Assembly (NCBI GenBank): GCA_903813345.2
Contig: CAIIXF020000002.1
Location: 34,058,109-34,122,108 of the forward strand
Direction: 5' to 3'
Length of the DNA: 64,000 nucleotides
DNA from: Owenia fusiformis
Taxonomy: Eukaryota > Annelida > Polychaeta > Sabellida > Oweniidae
Each line of letters begins with the position of its first letter. Within the stretch, counting starts at the first letter, position 1. Made by a program: the position numbers and the translations under genes. A model generated the notes under the pieces. The model was not told the DNA's origin. It was given only the letters and a program-made list of their open reading frames with translations, and did not search any database. Below, one piece after another: positions 1 through 15,000 of this stretch.

Positions 1-24
1 CTTGCCATACTGCACATGGACCTT
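1..24. repeat. End of an F-family element
   Basis: The bases match, in reverse complement, the terminus GTGCAGTATGGCAAG seen at 16894 and 57200. The rest is outside the window. Confidence 0.5.
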
Positions 25-3000
25 TAACTTTAAGTGTTAATCCGTATCCTTGTTGGTTCAGTTAACGAAATTTGGAAAAAGAAGTGGCATAAGCAGTCTT
101 TGTCGGTCATCTTACGAAAGATTACACATGAAAGATTACATTCCATGCCCTTTAACATGACCACTATTTCTCTACACACAGAAACTGGCTTGTATGTCCA
201 TGTCGCACACCTCTTTGAATAATCTGGGGTCCCAGTGGAGAGCAGCAACCTCATTGGTGACGCTTTTTTAACTGTTGCAATGTCTAAAACTTGGTCCAGA
301 GCAGATTTTGGCTCACTGTGCAAAAGGAATGATTTTTTAGTGGTCTGTGGTCGTATATGAATAATTGACATACCATTTCGAAAAAGAGACGTGTGGCTTC
401 CTGGTAAATTAAATCAAATTGATGTAATCATCACTGGTTTTGTGATTTTACAATCTGTTTGTTTGTTGCGTTTTTGGGACGCACTATATATATTCAAATC
501 ACTATTTTGAATACTATAGTTGGTGTACTATGGCAACCGTTTCTAAAAAATATATTTCTATAATTCAGTTCTTCTAAATAACTCTGCTGACCTACTCTAA
601 GACAATGTCATTAGCATATGGAAAACACCATGAAATGGAAAATAGAGAGATGGAATCAGTTTAGGATTACCCCTCGTAGGTTAACTTTCTAAGATGCATG
701 GTGTTCTGCTATTGATATATCCTAAACACATCTTCGGAACGTGGTTATATGATATCACATCCATATTTAGCGAAAGCAAACTTACCATCAATATGACAAT
801 GCTGCATTGTTTTTCCACACGCCATTGCAACATCTGCCCTTGCCTCACATTTCGAATCCAATGTCGGTGCACTGTATATATCCATAACACAACTTCTTGT
901 TTTGAATTGCTTGTGGTCGATTCTTTTACCAAAGCATACGTCGTACAAGTTGCATGCCTTCCGCGCTGTCATAAAAGCGCCGGAGTCAAATTCATGGTCT
1001 GGATTATTCCAAGGGATATCCCAATTATCTTTTCCCGGACAATAACAATCATTGCTGAAAGAAATTTAATATACAATTAAACTCAAATAATATAGGTTAA
1101 TTCAAATATGTTTACGAGGTAATAACTATAGGATTGGTACCGATATGGTAAACTGAATTGATCACATGTTTCTCTTAAACCAGTCAAAAAATTCTAAAAA
1201 TATTGCACATCGTCAATTAAATGATCATCATTTGAATGGTAACAATTTAATCTGAAAAACATGTTATGTTTTTTGCTATATTGTTCAAGAAAAACACTTC
1301 ATACACTTCTTTCGTTTTTAGTATCATATGTTCGGAATGAAATGAAACATCTACTCTTCAATCCTATGGTACAAAAGTTAAGAAGCACTTTTGGTTTCGT
1401 TCAACAATGATGGTTAATGGCGTATCGTTACAAAATGATGTCAGCATTACCTAAGTTCGCTGATTTTAAAGCAACCACTTACTCCCAATATTCCTCAGCC
1501 CAACCTTCCATAACGGCACAACCTCCGAAACGATGGATCATTGCAAATATTCTTCCAGGGTTGACATAATGCCTTATATCTTCTCGGAAATCATCGTCGG
1601 GATCACCATTAAAGTTTCCACACATTCCTGCCAATCCATTATTTTTGTAGACGGGATGTAACTTAAGGTGCACTCGACCCGTACCTCTTCCGCTGTACGA
1701 TAATTCAATTCCAAAGTGAGGTACACTGATGTGAACCATTTCCCCTTCTTCATAAAGACGAACTTCTATGTTTGCACCAGGTTGTTGAAAATTATTTGGA
1801 GTTTTGTGTTCAATAGGTATTGTCAGTGGTTTTCCTCCCTTTAATTATATATTAAGGTATTTATTCCATCGAACGAAGTTCGGAGGGATATAGGGAACGC
1901 CTCCGTTCGTCCCTCCGTCCGTTCCGCCGTCCGTCCGTCCATCCGAGCGATAACTCGAATACAGTTGGCTTTATTTCGTTCATATTTTGTATATACGTGG
2001 GTTGATCCAAAAGTTCCAAACCGTTTGCTCTAAAAATCTTAATACTTTATGAATATTGTTCATATTTGGCCACGACCACCCCATATATAGTAGTTTCATT
2101 TTGTGTAAGAATAAGTAATAAATTTGACCAGCAACATAGGTGTCTGGTTACCATAGCAACATGACACCAGGGTAGGTCGAGCAAGAGTACGACACAGTTA
2201 TCCTGGTCCAACGTCAATGGAGCTTATCAATCATAGGTCAGTTACAAAACCGTATCACTCACGTATAAATTTGTAAACTAGATAACAGTTTTATGAGGTA
2301 CGTTGATCTATTTTGAGTCAATCAATTAGGTATGACACTTACTCAGTTTAAAAATGTTTTCCAAATGCTGAAGGAAGATCTTAAAGATGCTATGAAAAAA
2401 AACGACCAGATCTCCTTGGGAACTTTTACTTTCACCAGGATAATGCCCAAACCTGCAGAGCCAATGTTACAATAGAGGCAATACACGAGTGCTTGCAGGC
2501 CCAACTACAGCCCCATCCGCAATATTCTTCTGATATGGCACCATGTGACTTTCATATGTTTCCTGAGGCCAAGAAACCACCGCGTGGTATCCATTTCGAT
2601 GACGAAGCTGACCTTATCCAGGCGTTTACTAATAGCGTTTATGCTACAGCTAAAGGTGAACTTCACCTTGTATATCAGGACTTGTTGAAACACTGTAAGA
2701 AATGTGTAGCACATGGTGGTGACTTTTTTGAAGGCGAATGAACTTATACACTATAATTGCCTATTGTAGGAGATTTTATGGGGGTAAAACCCCACGAATT
2801 GAAATGATCTGAAACAGCTCTTCAATTGCTGTAATTCGGAATAAAGTTTTATTTATTCCAGCTTCACCTACCCTATTGTCATGTTGCTAATGTAACCAGA
2901 CACCTGTGTTGCTGGTCAGATTTATTGTTTATTTTACAAAAAAATGAAACTACTATATATGGGGTTGTTGTGCCCAAATATGAACAATATTCATATAATA

Positions 3001-6000
3001 TTAAGATTTTTAGAGCAAACGGTTCGGAACGTTTGGATCAACCCTCGTATATGCTCTATCACACGTGGTGATCGTACACAATGGATGGAGGGAGGAGTAG
3101 GCGATTTCTGCAAGAAAACTCAACAAATTTGGAAGAATTATTCTTTCAAGAGAAAATCGACAAATGAATTGCCAAAATGAAAAGGCGCACTGCATGGCAA
3201 AATATATTAGGTCTTCTAGTATTTTTGAACTGATGCGCTTCTAAGATATGAGATATATTAAAAAAGGCGCATCATCACCAACGTGCAAAAGTCAATGTTT
3301 TTGCTATGAATCAGGAAAAATGGTCCATGCAACCTGTAATAAAAAGGTACAAGGGACGTTATTATCACAACAATAATGGCATTGGTCACTTTTCAAAGTG
3401 AGTTTCCATGCATTATACAAAAAAATAATCGAACTAGATTAATATTGGATGGAGGGGGGGGGGTTATATGTCTTTACGAAGGAAAAAATTCACAAGAAAA
3501 AACTCAGTACTCCAGAGAGAAACTGGATATTACCAGGTCATTCTAATGTTGACTTAGTTACTCGACTTGACTGTTTAGCGGCGGTTTGGTCCCCAGATGT
3601 GAGAAGATGCAAATCTTCAGATATCTCTACCAAAAGCCTCGATATATCTCCAGTTCTTTTATTATTCTCCCCTATATTTTGCACAAGGACTCCCATTACA
3701 ACCATCCATCTCTGCATCAACACATTTATTACAAGTTAAACGCACCAATTTCCAAAAGTCCTATGCAGCTTATCGAAATTGATCAAAACGCCCCGTTCTC
3801 TGCCAAAACGCCCCATTGGTTCTATACACCTTACCTATACACGTTTGTAGTCATAGACTCTGCAGGGCGTTTTGGAAGACAACGGGTCGTTTTTGTCAAT
3901 TTTGAACAGTTGCGTAGGACCTTTTTAAATTGCTACGTTTAATGTAATAAATGTGTTGATGCAGAGATGGATGGTTGTAATGGGAGTCCTTGTGCAAAAT
4001 ATAGGGGAGAATAATAAAAGAACTGGCGATATATCGAGGCTTTTGGTTGAAATATCTGAAGATTTGCATCTTCTCACATCTGGGGACCAAACCGCCGCTA
4101 AACAGTCAAGTCGAGTAACTAAGTCAACATTCGAAAATAAAAATCTCAAAAATCGTACATCTTTGATTTCTAAAATAATTTGTGAGGTGGTAAACCGTTA
4201 TTAATGATAATACACATTTTTACGTATTAATTTTTAGTACATCTCGAATCCATTCTCAACAAAGCGTTCTCAAAATAAGTATTCGAAATATTTGAGTTCG
4301 GGATGATAAAAGTACGTTACGATATACCGCTGACCTTAACAAACTCATTTGGGAACAAGATATAGAATCAAATGCATAAATCTTCTTATATACTCCCTGA
4401 CACATGCCAACGAATGTTACATAAGTAAATATCTCCGTTTTAAATAATTTTGTGAACGTTGTTCTCTACAGGTGCCATTTTTATAATTGAAAAACAAAAT
4501 TGAACATTTTGCCTTTCTAAATTGATAAGTTTCTTGGAATACAACTTAACCGTTGACGATTAAGGTCATTAATAATATTTCCCTTCGTAATCCCATGCTA
4601 AATAAACAGTAACTAGGTCATTGTTTTGTGTTCAACCTTGTTTTCATGACTTTTAAACATGAGTCGACAATTATGTAGGAAATACCAATTCCAAATGTAA
4701 GCGCGACAACTCCAGTTTTTGCACAAAATTTAGCCTTTTACAGGGTGTATCAAAAAAACGCAACAAGTAGTTATCTCGTAAAATCACAAAACTAGCGATG
4801 ACTACATCAATTTCATTCAATGTACCATAAAGCCACGTCTCTCCTCTTTGCAATGATATGTCATTCATTCACATATGATAATGGTTGGGTGAAAAATCCT
4901 TCCATGTGCACAGTGGGTCAAAATCGGCTCTGCGCCAATTTAGATATTGAAAAAATCAGTGCAAGGGCTAAGGTCGCCATCGAATTTTGAATCGATTCAA
5001 AATTCTAAATCACATACCCCGTCCGGGAAAGTCCATGAAGTTTGTAAACAGACCGTAGAACGTTGTAGCTACGTTTATTCAGTTTGCACACAGTTTAAAA
5101 CCGATTCGGCAACGTTTTGACGATCACCAGAAAATTTTGAGCATGCTCTAAGTGCTGGAGGACCTACTCGTTCTAGTAGTTTCATAAAGTTTGTAAACAG
5201 ATCCCAAACGGTTGTTAGTGGGTTCTTAGAACGTCAAATTCGTTCGTGCACAGTTAAAGCCCGTTTTCGAGAACGTAGTGAGAACTAGTTTGGTGTGATA
5301 GTAGGGTTACATTTTGTCTTACATCACAATTGCATTTGTATTGTAATATCATCATATTATATATGTGTGACATCACCGAAACGCCACATTAAGCAAGTTG
5401 GAGCCAGTTTTGTAAAATGAGCGGTGCGTTTTTATTAAACGGAAATGCAATGCATTATCTGTTCTAATTTGGTGAACATGATCTAATTCATCGATATTTT
5501 TACTTAGAATTCATTTTTCTCTCATAGTCTTGGCTTGAAATGACTTTTTGCAAAAAAATCTTTAAATATAATTACAATTTTATGTATTTTTCAGTTTTTT
5601 CTCATTTCCATGCAAATTATACGAGAATAACATGCATAAATAATGCACATAAAAATAATCGTGAGATAGTATTTCGTGATTCCCAGTTACCAGATTGTAC
5701 CTACATAGCATTTGTCATATGGGGCGAGCTGATTTGCAAGCTGGCTCCAAGTTGGAGCCAGTTTTGAAAAGTGAGCGGTGCGTTTTTATTAAACGGAAAT
5801 GCTTGTATAATCTATTCTGATTTAATGAATATGATCTTATTCATCGATATCTGTGCTTAGAATTCAATTTACTGTCATAGTTTTGGCTTGAAATGACTTT
5901 TTCCAAAAAATCTTGAAATATGTAATAATTTTACGTATTTTTCAGTTTTTTCTCATTTTCATGCAAATTATACGAAAATAAGATGCATAATGCACATAAC

Positions 6001-9000
6001 AATTATCGTGAAAAAGTATCCCGTGATTCCCAGTTGCTAGATTGCCCCTACATTGCTTGTGTAAGATGGAGCGAGCTGATTTGCAAACTGGCTCCAGGTT
6101 GGAGCCAGTTTTGTAAAATGAGCGATGCGTTTTTATCAAACAGAAATGCAATGCATAATCTACTCTTATTTAACGAACATGATTTAATTCATCGATATTT
6201 TTACTTAGAATTAAATTTCCCCCATAGTTTTGGTTTGAAATTACTTTTTGCAAAAAATCTTGCAATATGTTACAATTTTACTTATTTTCATTTTTTTCTC
6301 ATTTCCATGCTACTTATACGAGAATAAGATGCATAATGCACAACAAAATGATTGAGAGAGAGAATCTGGCTTTTAAAACTGGCTTCTTGGTAACTGCAGA
6401 AGCCGGCTTCTGTAAATCATTCGAAGCCGGTTTTTAAAAGCCGGCTTCTTGGTGACGCCAGAAGCCGGCTTCTGATGTACTGTAGAAGTCGGCTTTAAAA
6501 GCCGGCTTTGCAAGCCGGCTTTGTATATTTGCTTTCGACTCTTTCTCAGTAGACTAGAGGTTAGTAGACTGGCAATATCTCAGCGACAAAAAGTGCTAGA
6601 ACAATCTAGTTTGCATCAATTAAAAGTGTTTTGATGTATATCCAAATGCTTATAACAGGAAAACATTTTCCAATCATTTCCGGCAAATGATAAGCAAAGA
6701 AGTGCGAAATAGGGTTTTCCATTGAAAAGTGGGCGTCGCCCACAATGTAATCCAATGGGACGGAAAGAATGGCCGACGGACTATGGAATTTTTCCTGCAT
6801 CTTTATTCGATTTTCACACTTTTGTATTTGATTACAACCATTCGATATTCCACTCTATTAAAATAATTCGAAACACGTAATAAATTTGTTTGTTTTTACA
6901 CATTTATATTTGATTTGTGTACCCATATATGCGGTAAATGCACTTGTATATGCGGTTTATGTTATTCAGTGTTTGGTAAAATATCACATATTTAAGTCCA
7001 TGTACACACACGAACAAAGACGGTTGAAACATACATTTAGAACACGCATCATATACAAATACACTTTAGAACCAAACAATGTTCATTTACCGAACAATCA
7101 TAGGGTACAAAATAGCACGGACATATAGTGACTTACCGCACATAATTAATGACATGTACATTCGCATAAAATTATGTGGAGTAAGTCACGTGACTTACCG
7201 CACATAAATTGACACATGCTGCATGTGGCATAAAACCATTCGGTAAATCACGTGATCAGTGACGTAGAAATTATTACAAAATTGATGAAACAAGTGATTC
7301 ATATTCACAATTCAGAGAGGAAATTGAAAAGTTATTAGATCATTACAATAAGCACGAGGCTACAAGCGATCCTTTCTTAATAAAAGATACGTTTTCGCGA
7401 TTGGAGAATCACATCAGAGCTCTTTGAATATATAGATGGCGCAAGTCACATGGTCGAAGTCACGTGACTTACCCCACATCAAAACAGTGAACATTGGTTT
7501 ATATAAAAGCATTCGGTAAGTCACTTGACTTACCCCACAAATTAATATGTTTACCACAAATGAATATGTTTACCCAATACGAATGGTACTTGGCATCGCA
7601 CATATTTAAAATACTTATCAAATTTATATTTGATCGGGTCGAATACAGCATTTGAAGCATTTTACATATTTGTTGTGTAAGGCAGTCAATTATATGTGGG
7701 ATAGTAGGTACCATTTGTTGTAACTGGTTTTGTTTATGTTCGGTTTAACTTACTCCGTGGGGTAAAAACCGAAGATATTAATGTTACGAATATTGATGCA
7801 ATAAATACACTATAACGGACCAGTTTAAGCGTTATCAGATTGTGAACTACTGGCACTTACTCACGTCGAGAGCTACCATGTTAGATTTTGAAAGTATAGC
7901 TCTCCATCGTGAGGATCTCCCAGCTGAAGAATTGTGACATCTTATTTTGATCAGCGCCAGTCAACGGCTTGCTGTTTGTCTCAAACTGTAGCCTACATTA
8001 TGGGCTCATATGTGTCTACTTTCCCCGCGCATGTAGGATCGCGGATGTGCTTCTATGGCGATTAGGAGTTCTAATCGTTTATTGTTCGATACCCATTTCC
8101 AATATGGCGGTTAAACGGAAATACTATCGACGCATGCGCAACTTGGGAAACGTCAAGCCGCCATATTGAATATACCTGGCCAAAACTTTTGACACGACCA
8201 ATAAAATGAAGTCCTGATCGATACATAGGGCAGTGAGACGTTCTATAGTTGAGCTGAATGAAAGATGGCGATGTAGGATACATTTTCAGGTATATAATGT
8301 GCAACATGAGTCAGCTGAATTCCCTGAAATTTTATTTGAAGTCAGGATTCTTAAGCTGTTGATTCTAGCGATAGAGAGCTATACTTTCAAAATCTAAGTA
8401 GCTCTCGACGGGAGTAAACTGGCACCATTTGTAACCCCATGTTAAAGGGCCGTTATGATCTGAGAACATTCTTTAAAAATGAAACACCCTACTCAGCATC
8501 TATAAATTTAAAAACATGTCGCCTCATTGAGAGGTACATGCAGATTTTGGCGATCTATCATTATACAGTGCGTATCAAAAAAAAACGCAACAGATTGTTA
8601 TCTCGAAAAAGCGCAAAACTAGTGATAACAGCATTGATTTCATTCAATGCACCATAAAGCCATATGTCTCCTCTTTACAATGATATATCATTCATTGATA
8701 TCTCGTCATGGTTGGGCGAGTAATCATTCCATTTGCAAATTAGCTCGGGGCCAAGTTATAAACATCACAAAAGTCGGTGTATGGAGGCTGATGCAATATT
8801 GGAAGAAAACATAAAATCAATGCTGACTGCATCCTTTTCATTCAAGGTACCAAAAAGCCAAATTACTCCTCTTTGCAATGGAATATCATTCATTCACAGG
8901 GAGTCAGTTCTGGCCGAATAATCATTAATTTTGAAAAGTGGGGCAAAATTCAGTTCGGACCCACGTTTTAAACATTGCAAAAGTCAGTACAAGGGGCATA

Positions 9001-12000
9001 GGGGCTATTGGAAGAAGGTGTGACAGGTGTGGCATAGACAGTAGAGTGTTCATACTCATACTCTTGCAAGAATACATCCTATACCCCTCCAAATTGCCAC
9101 CACGTCCTTGCACATTAAAGATGCGCTCACCTGTCCGCGTCATGCAAAGTTTAGCCCTGAGTCATCTGTGTGTTAAAGCAGAGAAAAGCAGCCCATGGGC
9201 AATTCTTTCTCGAGGTTTTGCAATATTTGGTGGAGGAATTGTGAGCACATATGCTACTAAGATAGCTCCAAAAGAAAAAGTCACAACAATTCAAGTAAGA
9301 GGAACTTCCATTGGCACTTACCATTCTGTAATCAGGTCATGATGACCTTCTAGACTAAGGGACGGTTTATACTACGTTGCACACCGACGTGGTGCCACCT
9401 GAACGAACTGCGAATGAGATGGACGTATTGAAGACTGTTTATGAACGAAGTAGCTAATTATTTTAGACATATATCCCGTCCGCAGCCAGATTGAGCCCGT
9501 TTTACGACATTTCCATAGGACTGGCAAGAACGGGTAAGAACTAGTTTGGTGTGATAGGGGGGTAACCCTACTATCACACCAAACTAGTTCTCACTACGTT
9601 CTCGAAAACGGGCTTAAACTGTGCACGAACGGATTTGACGTACTACGAACCCACTAAGAACCGTTTGGGATCTGTTTACAAACGTCATGAAACAACTAGA
9701 ACGAGTAGGTCCTCCAGCACTTAGAGCATGCTCAACATTTTCTGGTGATCATCAAAACGGTGCCGAATCGGTTTTAAACTGTGTGCGAACTAAAATGAAC
9801 GTAGCTACAACGTTCTACGGTCTGTTTACGAACTTCATGGACTTTCCCGGACGGGGTATGTGATTTAGAATTTTGAATCGATTCAAAATTCGATGGCGAC
9901 CATACCATTCTGTAATCAGGTCATGATGACCTTCTAGACTAAGGGACGGTTTATACTACGTTGCACACCGACGTGGTGCGACCTGAACGAACTGCGAACG
10001 TGATGAACGTATTGAAGACTGTTTATGAACGAAGTAGCTAATTATTTTAGACATATATCCCGACCGCAGCCAGATCGAGCCCGTTTTACGACATTTTCGT
10101 AGGACTGGCAAGAACGGGTAAGAACTAGTTTGTTGTGATAGGGGGGTTACCAAAGCAACAATAGGTGTTTTATTTAAAATGAAATCAAAATGAAAGAATA
10201 ATGTGTTTGCTGGAAAAGCTTTCTCTAAGCACTAAACTTATGATTTGCAAAGATAAAAACATTGCCCTCACCAAAACACGGGGTACCATAGCAACCATAA
10301 CTTTTGACCAATCAAAACAAAGTAATATATTTTTTTGTTTTTTAATGTGTACGTATTTTGTCTATGTTTTGTGAAAGTTTCAAGGAAAAATATTGAAAAA
10401 TAAAAAAATCGTATGTTTTTGCATGAACTTATTGAACGACCTGGTATATCTCCACATCCCATTCTCTTATACGTCGTAACACCGGAAGCTTACGACGTTA
10501 TACTAGTATTTTCCGCGGGAAATTTCCAAGTCCTCATTTATTTCGACGTTTTGACAGAATATGGTCCTTTCTCTTTCGTGGAAACATTGACCATACCATG
10601 CACATATACCTTTAGTATCACTGCGTCTCAACATTTCGTCTGAACACGGTCTAGAACTTCTCAAACCTTCTAGAAAGCACGACAATTTTTGGGGAAAAAA
10701 TGATAATATTTCACAAAAACCATCATACTTTCTACAATTTTAGCCCTATCATTTTGGAGTATTGATAATAATAACAATACAATTTATATACATTATCCAG
10801 ACAATCCAGTTTCCAAAATTAATGGAAAAATTCCGAGATATTAATTTTTCTTTGAAAATATACGACGTCGAGGAAGTTACGACGTTCACCCATCCTTTAA
10901 GATCGGTCCTTCACTGCTTTTATAGCAGCTCATGTAATACAATGGAGTACTCTTGGGCCAAGGGTGCGTTCTGAGGCCTAGGAATACGTAAAAAATGTTT
11001 AGAAACTTCCGCTAGTGTACCGAGTTGTTAATGTGTGGTGTATACATGTATATTATAATTTACTAGATCACTAACATGACAGATTTTTATAAGCTTAATG
11101 GATAATAGCGAGATAAATAGTGTCAAAATAGTTCATTCTTGGAACGAAGCGTGAAACTTTCCATATGTCATCAGTATACATTTATCTTTGATTTAAGAGC
11201 ATGAGACATTTTTTTGGTCCACTAGAACGATAAAAAATTACAATTATCCCCTCCCCCCACCAAATCCTGGGGGTGGGGGTGAGAGAATTTTTTTTCTTTT
11301 TAGAAATATGTTTGAATATACATGTACTCATATTGCAGTTTTAGTATGCTTTTAGTATGCTCAAAATAATAACTAAGATTACATAAGTATTTCTCATGGA
11401 TATCCATTGTTAAAGTCTGACTGGGGGCGACACCCATATTATCAACAAGTTAAGTATGCAAGTTAGTGAATCTTCTGATTATGAATAGGAAAGTAACCTA
11501 GTTTAGCTGAACAAAATGGATAAGGATAAATCAGTTAATGATATTGATATAATATATGATATAAGAAAGACAATTCTATTGTTAAAGGCTTGTTATTGGC
11601 CACGCCCACTTTTAGTGATTAAGATATGATATGTGTTAATCACAAATATAAATTGATTCTATTGGGTCTTAATGAAAGCACTCTCTGACTAGTTGATCAG
11701 TTACCTTATTAAGTACCCGTATGCACTCAAGTATTATATATGCCATTATCAATTAATGTTCACATTCCCCATTACACAAGCTCAGGGTGGTACATTGAAG
11801 ATCGGCTTTAAAGCACTTGCAGCGCTTAGTTGAACATTGTTGCTTCCAAATGCATTTTTAAAAGCATCTGAGGCTTGGGGTAGTGTCTTCCACATTGGAA
11901 CCCAAATCATTTTTCCAGTCTTGGTGTTGATTGATTCCCAACCCCATTGTGAGGGTTATGGAATGACTGGGATGGCTATAATGGACTGCCCCCATACATA

Positions 12001-15000
12001 TACTGCTTCTAATGTTGGGGGAATGTTCTCACTTTGTGTGGTTTTCTTCATGAACATTTCTTGTCTTGCAGCATTTATAGTTGTTTTGTTGCTTTCTGTA
12101 TTGTATAAAATAACAATGATAGGTTCAATGATTGGCATAACTACGGCTAACTTATTTGGATCTTCAGCCAAAATTGGGCATTTCTCAATTTCGGGATAGG
12201 CATTCCATTGTTTCCATGCTGTTGTTTTGGATTTACCATGGAATCCAGATGTGGTGTTTTAACCAGTGAGGGCATGAAATAAGGGGAGACAAGTGGCCTT
12301 GTTAAGTCCAAGGGAAGCTGCCATTTCATGGGTTGGATAATTTTTCCCATTTCCAAAAGCTATCCATTGAGATTGTGAATTTGGTTCCACTAGGCGTTGT
12401 TTGCCTGTTCTTCCTTTCTGTCTGGTTGATAGTTTTAAACTGTTTTCCAGGTACTGATCCCACACAATGTCTAGTCGTTCCACTTTTGCTAGCTGGGAAG
12501 AAATATAGTTTTCTATTCATTGAACACATGATCTGAGTACTGTTGGAATATTTTGGCCTGTTGGAGTTTCAAAAGGTGCACAATGGCTGCACCATCAAGG
12601 AGCAATGCTTCTACCTGTGGGCATTCAACTTGTTGATTTCCAGTGGGTAGCTGCTCTAATGGTTTGAGAATGTCAGACTTATTTGTCATTTTGAGAAAAG
12701 GGCACAGTCATTTTCTATGTTTCCTCGTTTACATTCATCTTTGTTTTCTGTTCTTTAAATATTTTGTAGTTGTTTCTCTTTATAGTGTCTGCTAAAGGGT
12801 TTGTTCTGTCAAGCAGTCTTTCTTTAATGTACAATGTGTACTAATCCCGACCAGCTTGCTCCATTTCATAATATAATGGTGTTGATGATACAACTTCTTT
12901 GTTGTCTAAGGAGTACAAGTCTGTTAATGTCTCTTTTGATGAACTTTTGTTGAATACTTTTGCTTTGTTCATGATTACATAGGTCCTCATCTTGATCATC
13001 AAATATATTATTCTCAAACTCAGTGATCAGTCTGGCTAATTCAGGCCCTCCAACCATCCACTTCGGTAGAGCTGTCTGGTTATCAAAGAGCCCCACTGCT
13101 CCACCATCTGATTTAACAAGATTGTTTTTCTGCTCATGAGCTTGACCGATTGCTATGGCAGAAAAGCTTCGTCTCAATTTACTCACAGTGAAGTGGCCCT
13201 TCAGGAAGTCTTCATAGATCTCTGGGTGTTTTTCTTGTAGTTGTACCATATCCCTTAGACGTACTGGAACCTATTGAGCATAGTTGGAGTGGTCAAAAAT
13301 GAAAAAACAGGCAGGGGAGAAGCTTGCTTATTGATCGGAGGTAAAGGGGAAGTTTTCTGATTGCCCTCACATTGTTAAGGCAGAGGAGTTCAATTTGTAT
13401 AACTAGAAACCATAACTTGAAAACTGGTACATGTTGTTGGGCATTACACCAATCATCAAACTCTTCAGGTATTCAATTGTCAAGATTCTCAACAGATGTA
13501 TATGTAGCATAGGCTTTCTTCAGAAGAATGTACTGAAGCTGTCACTCTATGGCCCTTCTGGTTCTGGTTAAAGTGTGTCACTTTCAGGAAGGAATCTGCT
13601 TATAAGACTTAAAGGATATTTAAAAGCTTGTATCTTGTTCTCATCCATTCCTTCTAATAATAAAAAAATATGACATAAAGGCTTTAAGGTCTCGGGGTAG
13701 TTATTGGGAATTTACACCAAACAGGAAATGAAAAAATCATGTTGATTTTAGAATTTAGAGTTCTGCTTTGATCTTCAGTCAGTTGTATTACTCCCATTTA
13801 TCGTTTACATTGCCAGAATCACAATGGTCATGGTCAAAATGACCCTTACCATGCAGAAATAGCCTTTTCAGCGCTCTGAAAATGTGACTGAAAATAGTAA
13901 AAAGTTAGTGTTTCTAAAAGGTCAGTGAACAGAATGATATAATGGGCACATTTTCTTAAAATTTCAATATATTCTGTTCAGTGACCTTTCGGAAGTGCTA
14001 ACTTTTAACTTTTTTCAGTCACAATTTCAGAGGGCTGAAAAAGCTATTTCATGGTAAGGGTCATTTTTGACAATGACCATTATGATCCTGGTCATGTAAA
14101 TAATATATAGGAGTAGTAAAACTGATAGAAGGTTAAAGTAGAACTCTGTTATCTTAGTTCAAACAATTCTAAAATCCACATGGTTTTTCATTTCCAGTTT
14201 GGTGTAAATTTCTGATAACTACCCCGAAACCTTAAGTACTATAACTCTTAGATTAATTGCAACACCCAAGATCATAATTAAGAAAGGAATCTGATGTTAT
14301 CTAGCTGAAAGGTGAATAGCAATTATTTCTTAGACCGAAAATGGAGATCTGATTAAATGAATATATTCAATATAAGAAAAGTGGGTGTCAACCTCGGTCA
14401 GGCTTTAAGAATGTTAAAATTCATGAGAAATCATCTTATTATAATGCCAATCTGTCTTAACTATGAAAGAAGCATGCTAAATCTGCAATATGAGCATATT
14501 TAAACATATTTTTAAAAATAAAAAATAAATTCTCTCTCCCCCACCCCCTAGGATTTGGTGGGAGGGGGCATTTGTAATGATTTTGGTCGTTCTAGTGGAC
14601 AAAAAAAATGTCTCATGCTCTTAATTCAAAGATGAATGTATATGGAAGATATATGGAAAGTTTCACGCTTCGTTCCATGAATGAACTATTTCCCTGTTTA
14701 TTTGCACTATTGATCTCGCTATAAGAAAAAGACTGATTTTTCTTATTAATGACAGTATACCCGGGCCTCGGGATGCGTTCATCATGACATTGTTACTTCT
14801 CCCCAACCGTTTAAGAAAACACGTTAGTGAATCCGGGGGTACCATAAACTTCTTAACTCGCCCATGCCAACTTAATCAAAAAGTATTTTGGACTGGTAAA
14901 CATCTCTTTCCTTGCCTGATTGCCTGATTTAAGTAGATTGTGAAAATCTTTATGAGGACAGAATAAAGCAGCAGATTTATACACACGTCATTCTATCTAT

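Larger units (their letters stand above)
11058..14765 (-). mobile_element. Inner long-TIR element M, 3.7 kb
   Basis: 11058-11440 and 14375-14765 are inverted repeats sharing GAACGAAGCGTGAAACTTTC and GAGCATGAGACATTTTTTT in the left arm. It contains a degenerate ORF on the minus strand and a palindrome at 13682-14237. Confidence 0.75.

Noticed and set aside
3538-4204. Several matching small proteins
   Set aside because: They come from the two arms of the 595-bp foldback element and its complement.
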